NCBI GenBank assembly: GCA_964398985.1 | Contig: CAYNOS010000011.1 | Location: forward strand, 1-58,355 | Length of the DNA: 58,355 nt | Origin: CAYMRL01 sp964398985 | Lineage (GTDB): Bacteria; Deinococcota; Deinococci; Deinococcales; Trueperaceae | Reading direction: 5' to 3' | Shown here: piece by piece, positions 8,837 through 16,525 of the stretch | Numbering within the stretch: position 1 is the stretch's first letter | How the letters are laid out: each line of letters starts with the position of its first letter | The notes under the pieces: generated by a model | Database searches by the model: none | What the model saw: the letters and a program-made list of their open reading frames with translations, nothing else | What the model was told of the DNA's origin: nothing | Made by a program: the position numbers and the translations under genes

Positions 8837-9490
8837 ATGCTGGTTCACGAAGTCATGACTAGGAAGGTCGTAGCGATCGGCGCGGACATGCCGATCAGGG
8901 ATGTCCGGACGCTGATGGAGCAGCGCAACATCAGGCACTTCCCGATCCTCGAGGAACGAGCGATCAGCGACCAACCCGACCAGCTCGTCGGCATCGTGTC
9001 CGACCGCGATCTCGGCCTCGTAGGCAGCGATCACCCCAAGGCGCCGGCGGGCGTCACCTCTGCCGACCCGGTTCGCCGCGTCATGGTCTTCCCGGTGCTG
9101 ACGGCGCATCCCGACGACCCGGTCGAGGAAACGGCCAAGGTACTGCGCGACAGCAAGATCGGCGCCATGCCGGTGATGGACGATGGCAAGCTCGTCGGGA
9201 TCGTCACCGGCATCGACATGCTCGACGCCCTGGTGCGCATGTCCGGCGTCAGCGAGGGCACGACGCGGCTCGAGATCGAGGTCGCCAACCGCCCGGGCGC
9301 GCTGGCCGCGGTCCTGACGGAGATCGGCAAGCGGGAAGTCAACGTCTCCTCGGTGCTGACGGCCCGCGGCGACGCCGACTCGATAACGTTCGTGCTGCGC
9401 GCCGCCACCGTGGATGGTCGTGGGCTCGCCGAGCACTTGAGGCAGCGCGGCGTCAGCGTCACCTGGCCGCCCAGCGCCGCGCTTCGGTGA
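8837..9490 (+). CDS. acuB: CBS-pair and ACT domain protein, AcuB type
   Basis: 217 residues. Two CBS domains (about 1-60 and 75-138; VHEVMTRKVVAIGADMPIRD and MVFPVLTAHPDDPVEETAKV) bind adenine nucleotides in this superfamily. An ACT domain follows at about 148-215 (RLEIEVANRPGALAAVLTEI). This CBS-CBS-ACT order matches AcuB, a presumed nucleotide or ligand sensor of the acetoin/acetate cluster whose exact role is not settled. Strong Shine-Dalgarno. Its stop overlaps the acuC start (GTGA). Confidence 0.88.
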   Translation: MLVHEVMTRKVVAIGADMPIRDVRTLMEQRNIRHFPILEERAISDQPDQLVGIVSDRDLGLVGSDHPKAPAGVTSADPVRRVMVFPVLTAHPDDPVEETAKVLRDSKIGAMPVMDDGKLVGIVTGIDMLDALVRMSGVSEGTTRLEIEVANRPGALAAVLTEIGKREVNVSSVLTARGDADSITFVLRAATVDGRGLAEHLRQRGVSVTWPPSAALR

Positions 9491-10701
9491 GCGCGGTCGA
9501 CCGCTTCCGCTTCGTCTACGACGCCAGCCTCGGCGGATTCGAGCTGTCACCGACCCATCCGTTCAAGCCCGTCCGGCTCGAGCTCACGCGCAGTCTCCTC
9601 GAGGCCGGCGGGCTCCTCGGCGCCGCCGAGGTCGTTGCGCCACTGCCGCTTCCCGAGGCGCGACTCCTCGAGATCCACGACGCTGACTACGTCGCCGCCG
9701 TGCAGCGCCTCTCCCTCCCGGACGCCGCCGGTTCCCGCTCCGCCGAGGACGCCGCGCGCTTCGGGCTCGGGACTCCCGACAACCCGGTGTTCCCCGCCAT
9801 GCACGACCTGGTCCTGCGGGTCTGCGCCGCCACTCACACGGCCGTCGAGCTCGTCGCTTCCGGCGAGGCCCAGCGCGCAGCCAACTTCGCCGGCGGCCTG
9901 CACCACGCGATGCGCCAGAAGGCCTCGGGCTTCTGCATCTACAACGACCTCGCCCTCGCCATCCGCCACGCGGTCGACGTTCACGCTCTGCGCGTCGCCT
10001 ACGTCGATCTCGACGCCCATCACGGGGACGGGGTGCAGGCGCTGTTCTACGACGACCCGAAGGTGCTGACCGTCAGCCTCCACGAGTCCGGCACCTACCT
10101 CTTCCCCGGCACCGGTCACACCTACGAGACCGGGGTGGGAGCCGGTCGCGGGACAGCCGTCAACGCCCCGCTGGAACCGTTTACCGAGGACGCCTCCTTC
10201 CTCGAGGTCTTCGACCTCGTCGTCGGACCCTCCCTACGACACTTCCGACCGGACCTGATCGTGCTGCAGGCCGGCGCCGACATGCACAGGTTCGACCCGC
10301 TGGCGGATCTCTCACTATCGCTGGCTGGGATGGCCGAGAGCTACCGCAGGGTCGCCCTGCTCGCCGACGAGCTGACAGGTGGCCGCTTGGTGGTCACCGG
10401 CGGCGGCGGGTACGACCCGTACCGGACCGTCCCGCGGGCCTGGGCGCACGCGTGGGCGGCCATCACCGGGCGACCGACGCCGAGCCGGGTGCCGGCCGAC
10501 TGGCTGGCGGCGTGGCGCGGGCGCTTCGACGCTGAGCTGCCCGAGAGCTTCGCCGAGGACCCCAGCGACTGGCCGCCGGTCGAACGGCGCCGCCAGATCG
10601 CCAGCCGCAACCGCACGGTCGCCGTGCGCCTGATGGGCGCCCTGGAACACATCTGGCACGAGGCACCAAGCAGAGCGCGGCCGCAGGAGGAGCGAGCATG
10701 A
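9487..10701 (+). CDS. acuC: Zinc-dependent protein deacetylase, AcuC type
   Basis: 404 residues of the class I histone-deacetylase-like superfamily. The zinc site and active site are visible in NFAGGLHHAMRQKASGFCIYND, VAYVDLDAHHGDGVQALFYDD (Asp and His ligands), SLHESGTYLFPGTG and LQAGADMHRFDPL. AcuC removes the acetyl group that AcuA adds to acetyl-CoA synthetase, so acuABC forms a reversible control module for acetate activation. The GTG start overlaps the acuB stop by 4 bp and the stop overlaps the next ATG by 4 bp, so translational coupling is likely. Confidence 0.9.
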   Translation: MSAVDRFRFVYDASLGGFELSPTHPFKPVRLELTRSLLEAGGLLGAAEVVAPLPLPEARLLEIHDADYVAAVQRLSLPDAAGSRSAEDAARFGLGTPDNPVFPAMHDLVLRVCAATHTAVELVASGEAQRAANFAGGLHHAMRQKASGFCIYNDLALAIRHAVDVHALRVAYVDLDAHHGDGVQALFYDDPKVLTVSLHESGTYLFPGTGHTYETGVGAGRGTAVNAPLEPFTEDASFLEVFDLVVGPSLRHFRPDLIVLQAGADMHRFDPLADLSLSLAGMAESYRRVALLADELTGGRLVVTGGGGYDPYRTVPRAWAHAWAAITGRPTPSRVPADWLAAWRGRFDAELPESFAEDPSDWPPVERRRQIASRNRTVAVRLMGALEHIWHEAPSRARPQEERA

Positions 10702-11576
10702 AGATCGGCTTCGTTGGGCTGGGGACGATGGGAGCCCGGATGGCCGGGCGCCTGTTGGCAGCCGGCCACCAAGTGACGGTCCACAACCGCACGCGCGAGC
10801 GCGAGGAGCCGCTCGCTGCCAAGGGCGCCCAGCGCGCGGCAACCCCGGCCGAGTGCGCCGCAGGCCGCGAGCTGCTGTTGGTGATGGTCTCCGACACTCC
10901 CGACGTGCGCTCGGTGGTGACCGGCGACGACGGCGCCATCCACGGGCTCGAGCGCGGATCGGTGGTCGTCGACATGAGCACCATCAGCCCAGCGGCCACC
11001 AGGGAGCTGTCAGCCTCGTTGGCGGAACGCGGCGTGGCCATGCTCGACGCCCCGGTCTCCGGCGGCAGTGAAGGGGCGGCCAACGGCACGCTCTCGATCA
11101 TGGTCGGTGGCGACGCGGCTGCGCTCGAGCTCGCCAGACCGGCGCTGGAGGTGCTCGGCTCCGCGATCACGCACGTCGGCCCAAGCGGAGCGGGGCAAGT
11201 CGCCAAGGCGGTCAACCAGGTGATGATCGCCGGCTACTACGCCTCCGTCGCCGAGGGCATGGCCTTGGCGATGGCCGCTGGGATCGATGTCGAGGCTGCC
11301 CTCGGCGCCTGGGGCGGTGGGGCGGCGGGCTCCTGGGTGCTGGCCAACAGGGCGCGCAACATGCTGCAGGGCGACTACCCGCTCGGTTTCCGCACCAGCC
11401 TCCACCGCAAGGATCTCGGGATCGCCTTGGACGCGGGAAGGGCCTTGGGCGTGCCGCTGCCGGTGGCCGCCTACGTCGAGCAGCTCGAGGCCGGCCTGAT
11501 AGGACGCGGCTTCGGCGACGAGGACGTCTCGAACATCGCGCGCGTGGTGCGCCAGCAGGCCGGCATCGACGACTGA
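10698..11576 (+). CDS. 3-hydroxyisobutyrate dehydrogenase family oxidoreductase
   Basis: 292 residues. The NAD(P)-binding Rossmann motif is MKIGFVGLGTMGARMAGRLL. The substrate motif DAPVSGGSEGAANGTLSIMVGG and the catalytic lysine in GAGQVAKAVNQ are intact. Family members reduce or oxidise 3-hydroxy acids (3-hydroxyisobutyrate, tartronate semialdehyde, succinic semialdehyde); the substrate cannot be told from sequence. ATGA overlap with acuC places it in the acu operon, hinting at a role in short-chain acid metabolism. Confidence 0.88.
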   Translation: MKIGFVGLGTMGARMAGRLLAAGHQVTVHNRTREREEPLAAKGAQRAATPAECAAGRELLLVMVSDTPDVRSVVTGDDGAIHGLERGSVVVDMSTISPAATRELSASLAERGVAMLDAPVSGGSEGAANGTLSIMVGGDAAALELARPALEVLGSAITHVGPSGAGQVAKAVNQVMIAGYYASVAEGMALAMAAGIDVEAALGAWGGGAAGSWVLANRARNMLQGDYPLGFRTSLHRKDLGIALDAGRALGVPLPVAAYVEQLEAGLIGRGFGDEDVSNIARVVRQQAGIDD

Positions 11577-11593
11577 CCCACAACGCCGGACCG

Positions 11594-12322
11594 CTACTGG
11601 GCGACGACCCAGATGCGGTCCGAGTGCGCCATGGCCGGCGCGCCGTCAGGATACAGGAGGCACTCCACCGTTGCGAAGCCGGCGCCTCTCAGCAGCCTGG
11701 TGACGCTCTCCGCGTCGTAGCCTCGCTCCGTGTGCCGCTCCGTGAACGAGCCGCCCGGCCATGCGCAGTACGCCTCGACGTGCGCCAGGGAGGTCGCCTC
11801 GTCGAAGGTGTGCACCCAGCGGTAGTAGACGTCGTCGGCGTAACCCTCCGCTCTGCCGCCTTCCCACAGGTCCCTCAGCCCGCTGGGCGTGTTGACGTCG
11901 AAGACGAACAGCCCGCCCGGTTCCAGGTGGTCCCTGACACGCTCGGCCATCAGCGCGAAGTCGGTCTCCAAGAGCAGGTTGTTGAGCGAGTCGAAGACCG
12001 AGACGATGAGCTCGAAGCGCCTCGCCAGCTCGAAATCCGTGAAGCCCGCCCGGGTGAACTGCAGCGTCGGCAGCTTGGCCCGAGCGACGGCCAGCATCGC
12101 TTCGCTGGCGTCCACGCCGTGTACGTCGAGGCCGAGCCTCGCGAACTGGTAGGTGGCGTTCCCGGTGCCGCAACCGAGGTCGAGGACGCTCTCGCAGGTG
12201 GCCCCGCGCTCGCCGGCCAGCCTCACGATGAACTGCGCCCACTCCTCGTACTCGACCTCGGCCATGACCTTGTCGTAGACGTGAGCGAGCGCCGTGTACG
12301 GTGCCGACGCCTCCTCGCTCAC
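11594..12322 (-). CDS. Class I SAM-dependent methyltransferase
   Basis: 242 residues. Motif I is VLDLGCGTGNATYQFARLGL, with the acidic ribose-binding VHGVDAS after it; FELIVSVFDSLNNLL is the post-II region. This resembles small-molecule methyltransferases; the substrate is unknown. Its start overlaps the stop of the quinone-oxidoreductase gene by 4 bp, so the two form an operon. Convergent with the acu operon, 17 bp apart. Confidence 0.85.
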   Translation of the reverse strand: MSEEASAPYTALAHVYDKVMAEVEYEEWAQFIVRLAGERGATCESVLDLGCGTGNATYQFARLGLDVHGVDASEAMLAVARAKLPTLQFTRAGFTDFELARRFELIVSVFDSLNNLLLETDFALMAERVRDHLEPGGLFVFDVNTPSGLRDLWEGGRAEGYADDVYYRWVHTFDEATSLAHVEAYCAWPGGSFTERHTERGYDAESVTRLLRGAGFATVECLLYPDGAPAMAHSDRIWVVAQ

Positions 12323-13347
12323 CGCTCACGCCCGAACGGCGCCCCCGAGGCGTCGGGCCTCACCTCGAGAACGATCTTGCCGCTGTTGAGGTTCGCCGCC
12401 ATGCGGTCGTGGGCGGCGGCCGCCTCTGACAGCGCGAAACTCGAGTCGATCAGCGGCTTGAGCGCGCCGCTCTCGAGGTCGGGTCCGAAGCGCCCCAGGA
12501 ACGCCTGCTTGATGCGCACCTTCTCGCCGAGGGGCCGGTTCCTGAGCGTCGAGCCGCTGATCCTCGCGCGCCTCCGCATCAACTGACGGATGTCGAGCTC
12601 GGCGCGATGACCGCTGAGGGTGGCGATGAACACGATGCGCCCGCCGGTGTTCAGCACCGTCAGGTCATCTTCCAGATAGGCCTGTCCCACCGGGTCGAGG
12701 ACCACGTCGGCGCGCAGTCCGGCGGCCTTCAACGCCGCCGCGAAGTTCTCCTGATGGCGATCGATGGCGAGGTCTGCGCCGAGGCGACGGCACCAGGCGA
12801 CCTTCTCGGGACCGCCGGCGGTCGCCACCACCGTGCAGCCAGCCAGCTTCGCCTGCAGGATCGCCGCGGTGCCGACTCCGCTGGCGCCCGCGTGGATCAG
12901 CGCGGTCTCTCCCGCTTCCAGGCCCGCCTCCATGAACAGGTTCAGGTAGGCGGTGAGCGCAGCCTCGGGCAACGCCGCCGCTTCGGCCCAGCTCCACGAG
13001 GCCGGCACCGGCATCAACATCGGCGCCGGCACGGCGACCAGCTCGGCGTAGCCGCCGCCCGCCAGCAGCGCGCAGGCCGGGCTGCCGAGCGCGATGCCGG
13101 CTGGCATGGCGTCAGCAGCGACAGCGGGTCCCAGTGCGACGACGACGCCGGCAGCCTCCAAGCCGAGGATCTCCGACTCGCCCGGCGGCGGCGGGTAGTG
13201 GCCGGCCCGCTGGGCGAGGTCGGCGCGGTTGAGGGCGCTGGCGCGGACCTGGAGCAGGACCTCGCCGGACCTGAGCACCGGGGCAGGCACGCTGCCGACA
13301 CTCAGCTCGCCGTCGTGGCCTACCACCGCCGCCAGCATCTCGCGCAT
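12319..13347 (-). CDS. Quinone oxidoreductase / zinc-free MDR-family dehydrogenase
   Basis: 342 residues of the medium-chain reductase superfamily (QOR, PIG3-like). The N-terminal GroES-like fold includes LNRADLAQRAGHYPPPPGES and ILGLEAAGVVVALGP. The nucleotide-binding region is ALIHAGASGVGTAAILQAKLAG. Zinc-ligand cysteines of alcohol dehydrogenases are missing, which favours an NADPH:quinone reductase-type role. The start is supported by TAGCAT (13359-13354) 6 nt before the ATG. First gene of a two-gene operon with the methyltransferase. Confidence 0.88.
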   Translation of the reverse strand: MREMLAAVVGHDGELSVGSVPAPVLRSGEVLLQVRASALNRADLAQRAGHYPPPPGESEILGLEAAGVVVALGPAVAADAMPAGIALGSPACALLAGGGYAELVAVPAPMLMPVPASWSWAEAAALPEAALTAYLNLFMEAGLEAGETALIHAGASGVGTAAILQAKLAGCTVVATAGGPEKVAWCRRLGADLAIDRHQENFAAALKAAGLRADVVLDPVGQAYLEDDLTVLNTGGRIVFIATLSGHRAELDIRQLMRRRARISGSTLRNRPLGEKVRIKQAFLGRFGPDLESGALKPLIDSSFALSEAAAAHDRMAANLNSGKIVLEVRPDASGAPFGRER

Positions 13348-13353
13348 GTCGTA

Positions 13354-13359
13354 ATGCTA
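13354..13359 (-). promoter_or_regulatory. -10 hexamer of quinone oxidoreductase gene (leaderless)
   Basis: Reverse TAGCAT, 6 nt (TACGAC) before the ATG at 13347. Confidence 0.5.
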
Positions 13360-13450
13360 AGCGTTCCTCCGCCGCCGAGGCGCGCCCGGGCTGCGGCGCC
13401 CCTCCTCGGGAGCGTGGCGCGGCTGCCGCTGGGAGGGGGTCGAATCCTGG

Positions 13451-13456
13451 TAGCGT
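13451..13456 (+). promoter_or_regulatory. -10 hexamer of mreB (leaderless)
   Basis: TAGCGT followed by 6 nt (GGAGCC) and the mreB ATG at 13463. The GGAG is too close to the ATG to be an efficient Shine-Dalgarno. Confidence 0.5.
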
Positions 13457-13462
13457 GGAGCC

Positions 13463-14464
13463 ATGATCGGGGTCGACCTAGGCACGACCAACGTGCGCAT
13501 CCACGTCAAGGGCAAGGGCGTCCAACTGCGCGAGCCAGCCGTGATCGCGGTGGTGAAGGGCACCACCGACGTCAAGGCGGTGGGCCAGGAAGCGTACCGG
13601 ATGCTCGGCCGGACACCGGGCAACATCACCGCCGTCAGGCCCATGGCCGAGGGCGTCATCGCCGACTACACGCTGACCGAACGGATGCTGAAGGCCTTCA
13701 TCGGCAAGGTCCTCACCGGCACCGCGCGCTTCATCAAGCCGAACATCATGGTCTGCATCCCTTCGGGCATCACCGACGTCGAGCGCAGAGCCGTCGTGCA
13801 GGCCGCTCACGAGGTCGGAGCCAGGAAGGTCTTCCTGATCGAGGAGCCGGTCGCGGGCGCCATCGGAGCCGGGATCAACATTGCCGAGCCGATCGGGTCG
13901 ATGGTCATCGACATCGGCGGCGGCACCACCGACCTGGCGATCATCAGCCTCGGAGGCATCGTCGTCTCCGAGAGCCTGCGCATCGCCGGCAACACCTTCG
14001 ACCGCGACATCATGGCCTTCGTGAAGGCCAAGCACAACCTGCTGATCGGCGACCGCTCGGCCGAGGAGATCAAGCGCACGGTCGGGGCGGCGAAGCTCGT
14101 CACCGACGACGACAAGCGCAGCATGGAGGTCCGTGGGCGCGACCTGATCGACGGCATGCCGAAGACCGTTACGGTCGACACCGACGACGTGATCTGGGCT
14201 CTCAAGCCGTCGCTCGATCGCATCGCGGCCGGTCTGCGGAAGGTGCTCGAGCAGGCGCCTCCGGAGCTGGTGTCGGACGTGATCGAGCGCGGCATCGTGC
14301 TCACCGGCGGCGGCGCGCTGCTACGCAACTTGGCGCCGTTCCTGAGCGCGGTGACGGCGGTGCCGGTGATGGTGGCCGAGAACGCCGAAGACTGCGTGGT
14401 GCTTGGCACCGCGCAGGCTCTCGACATGGTGCACATCCTGCAGGACGCTCGCTACGAGGCCTGA
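13463..14464 (+). CDS. mreB: Rod shape-determining actin homologue MreB
   Basis: 333 residues, usual length for MreB. Actin-fold nucleotide motifs are present: phosphate 1 IGVDLGTTNVRIHVKGKG, phosphate 2 SMVIDIGGGTTDLAIISLGG, and adenosine GIVLTGGGALLRNL. IEEPVAGAIGAG is a typical MreB stretch. It polymerises under the membrane and guides cell-wall synthesis. No mreC, mreD, pbp2 or rodA is adjacent, so it is a solitary copy; Mbl-type paralogues are possible. Leaderless promoter. Confidence 0.95.
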   Translation: MIGVDLGTTNVRIHVKGKGVQLREPAVIAVVKGTTDVKAVGQEAYRMLGRTPGNITAVRPMAEGVIADYTLTERMLKAFIGKVLTGTARFIKPNIMVCIPSGITDVERRAVVQAAHEVGARKVFLIEEPVAGAIGAGINIAEPIGSMVIDIGGGTTDLAIISLGGIVVSESLRIAGNTFDRDIMAFVKAKHNLLIGDRSAEEIKRTVGAAKLVTDDDKRSMEVRGRDLIDGMPKTVTVDTDDVIWALKPSLDRIAAGLRKVLEQAPPELVSDVIERGIVLTGGGALLRNLAPFLSAVTAVPVMVAENAEDCVVLGTAQALDMVHILQDARYEA

Positions 14465-14474
14465 ACCCGCGGCG

Positions 14475-14981
14475 CTAGTCAGCTTCGCGCGCGGAACTCG
14501 GTGGCGAAGCCGCCGCCCTGGCGGCGAGGCGGGGGATCATGGCGAAGCCGATGGCGTAGGCGAGCAGGACCAGCGCCAGTAGCAGGTAGCTGGCCGTCGC
14601 GCCCTGTCCCGTCGCCAGCGCCAACGCGGCGAACCACGCGGTCGAGCCCAGCAACACGCCCATGAACAGGGTGCGCGACAACGCCTGCTGCCTCGAGGTG
14701 ACGCGCGCCAGTCCGATGGTAGAAGCGAGAGCTATCGGCAGCTGCATCACGGCAGCTGCTACCAGCACTGCGGCGAGGACCGTGCTCGGGGCGCCGGTCA
14801 CCGGCACGATCGCGCGCAACAGCAGCGCCACCGCGGCCGCCAGCAGGAGCTGGGCGTAGAACACGACCAGGAACGCCAGCCGCAGGAACGCGGCGGCCCG
14901 CCACCGCTCCAGCGGGTCGTCGCCGAGGAAGCGGCGCAGCGGAGCGAAGCCGCGGCCGGCAGCGGGAGCGTTCCCGCTCAG
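14475..14981 (-). CDS. Small multi-pass membrane protein
   Basis: About 168 residues if it starts at the CTG at 14981, just after the previous stop; the first in-frame GTG is at 14864 (129 residues). The upstream part reads FAPLRRFLGDDPLERWRAAA and joins smoothly to four hydrophobic segments (LLLAAAVALLLRAIVP, VLAAVLVAAAVMQLPIALA, FMGVLLGSTAWFAALALA, YLLLALVLLAYAIGFAMI), so I favour the longer form. No family recognised. It is the third gene of a MATE transporter operon and its start codon is uncertain. Confidence 0.5.
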   Translation of the reverse strand: MSGNAPAAGRGFAPLRRFLGDDPLERWRAAAFLRLAFLVVFYAQLLLAAAVALLLRAIVPVTGAPSTVLAAVLVAAAVMQLPIALASTIGLARVTSRQQALSRTLFMGVLLGSTAWFAALALATGQGATASYLLLALVLLAYAIGFAMIPRLAARAAASPPSSAREAD

Positions 14982-14982
14982 C

Positions 14983-15105
14983 TCACTGGGGCTCGTGGGT
15001 GTTGTCCGACAACCACATCGTCGCGAGCGCGAACATGCCGCCGAGGGCAGCGAGCGCTGCCATGATGATGGCGGCGTTGCGCATGATCGTCAGGAACGTA
15101 TCCAC
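14983..15105 (-). CDS. Single-pass membrane micropeptide (40 aa)
   Basis: GTG start preceded by GGAGG at proper spacing, 20 nt after the MATE stop codon. The peptide has one clear transmembrane helix (AAIIMAALAALGGMFALATM) and a short polar tail ending THEPQ. The next membrane gene begins right after its stop. Small, operon-embedded and with a good Shine-Dalgarno, it looks genuine. It might be a transporter accessory subunit, but this is inference from position. Confidence 0.5.
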   Translation of the reverse strand: MDTFLTIMRNAAIIMAALAALGGMFALATMWLSDNTHEPQ

Positions 15106-15125
15106 CGTGACCTCCGCGCGCCAGT

Positions 15126-16481
15126 CTACCCCGTCTCGACCTGACGGACCGCGCGGTCCATCAGCCGCACGAACCGCCAGCCGAGCAGGGTCGCCGCCGC
15201 CGCCAGACCCGCGATCAGGCCGAACCACAAGCCCTTCGGTCCGGCGTCGAGCACCAGCGCCGACACCAAGCCGATCGGCAGGCCGATGAACCAGTAGGCG
15301 ACCAGCGTCATGAACATCGGCACGCGCGTGTCCTTGAGCCCGCGCAGCGCCCCGGCAGCGGTCACCTGGATGCCGTCGACGATCTGGAAGACGCCGGCGA
15401 GGGCGAAAAACGTCACGGCGAGGCGCACCATGGCCGCGTTCGCCGGGTCGCCCAAGTCGGCGTAGATGCCGACGAGCGGTCGCCCAAGCAGCAGAAACGT
15501 CAAGGCGGCCACGCTCATGAAGCCGACCGACAGCACGATGCCGGCGCGCCCGGCGGAACGCGCGGTGAGCATGTCGCGCCGGCCTGCCGCCTGGCCTACG
15601 CGGATGCCGGCAGCGATGCCGATACCGAGCGGCACCATGAAGGTCAGCGAGGACGTCTGCATCGCAACTTGATGCGCCGCCAGCGCCGCCTCGCCAAAGC
15701 GTCCCATCAGCAGCGTGGTGACGGAGAACAGCCCGACCTCGAAACCGAGCATCAGCCCGATCGGCCAGCCGACACGCGCGAGCTCGCGCAGGACGCGTCG
15801 ATCCGGCGCGAGACGGCTCAGCACCCGTCTGCCATCCATGCTCGCAACGAGGAGCGTCGCCAAGATCGCCAAGAACAGGTAGACGAGAGCCGTCGCGTGG
15901 CCGGCGCCGACCAGTCCCAACGCCGGGAAGCCGAGCTTGCCATGGATCAGGACGTCGTTGGCGCCGACGTTGAGTGCGACCCCGAGAAACGCGATCACGG
16001 TGACCGGACGTGTGACCCCATGGGCTTCGATGTAGCTCCTCAAGGCCGCGAAGGCCAGCGCGAACGGCAGACCGGGCACGACCGCTCGCAGGTACGCGCC
16101 CGCATCGCTTGCGACCTCGGCGTCCTGCCCGAGCAGGCCGAACAGTGCCTCGCCATTGACCAGCAGCAGGATCCCCGGCACCGACACCAGCGCCACCAGC
16201 CACACGCTCTGGGCCAGCGCGCGCGCGGCCTCGTCAGGATCGCCGGCGCCGACAGCCTGTGCGGCATGCGGCCCGACGGCGAGCATGAACGAAGACCCGA
16301 TGATGAGCACCAAGCCGAAGCCGGTGGCGCCGAGCGCCAAGCCGGCCAGCGGGCCGGCGCCCAGTCGCCCGACCATCAGCGTGTCCACGAAGGCCAAGCC
16401 GTGCTGAGCCAGTTGCGTCAGCACCACCGGCGCAGCGATCAGCAATAGGGTCCTCATCTCGAAGCGAAGGCCGGCGATCAT
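15126..16481 (-). CDS. MATE family multidrug/Na+ efflux transporter
   Basis: 451 residues with about 12 transmembrane segments in two homologous halves, as in the MATE (MatE) family. PVVLTQLAQHGLAFVDTLMVGRLGAGPLAGLALG is the typical N-terminal signature, given here in overlapping parts as QLAQHGLAFVDTLMVGRLG and GPLAGLALGATGFGL. VGWPIGLMLGFEVGLFSVTT and LAAHQVAMQTSSLTFMVPLG mark the second half. Such proteins export cationic drugs or metabolites in exchange for Na+ or H+. I chose the ATG at 16481 (MIAGLRFEM) because TATCGT sits 7 nt upstream; a GTG three codons earlier falls on that hexamer. Confidence 0.93.
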   Translation of the reverse strand: MIAGLRFEMRTLLLIAAPVVLTQLAQHGLAFVDTLMVGRLGAGPLAGLALGATGFGLVLIIGSSFMLAVGPHAAQAVGAGDPDEAARALAQSVWLVALVSVPGILLLVNGEALFGLLGQDAEVASDAGAYLRAVVPGLPFALAFAALRSYIEAHGVTRPVTVIAFLGVALNVGANDVLIHGKLGFPALGLVGAGHATALVYLFLAILATLLVASMDGRRVLSRLAPDRRVLRELARVGWPIGLMLGFEVGLFSVTTLLMGRFGEAALAAHQVAMQTSSLTFMVPLGIGIAAGIRVGQAAGRRDMLTARSAGRAGIVLSVGFMSVAALTFLLLGRPLVGIYADLGDPANAAMVRLAVTFFALAGVFQIVDGIQVTAAGALRGLKDTRVPMFMTLVAYWFIGLPIGLVSALVLDAGPKGLWFGLIAGLAAAATLLGWRFVRLMDRAVRQVETG

Positions 16482-16513
16482 CGGCGCCACGATACAGGCT
16501 GGCGGTCATTGGG

Positions 16514-16519
16514 TAGCAT
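16514..16519 (+). promoter_or_regulatory. -10 hexamer of ankyrin-M23 gene (leaderless)
   Basis: TAGCAT, 6 nt (GGCCGC) before the ATG at 16526; no Shine-Dalgarno. Confidence 0.5.
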
Positions 16520-16525
16520 GGCCGC

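Noticed and set aside
13438..13450. GGTCGAATCC resembles a tRNA T-loop.
   Set aside because: No cloverleaf, acceptor stem or anticodon arm can be drawn around it; it is part of the mreB promoter region.
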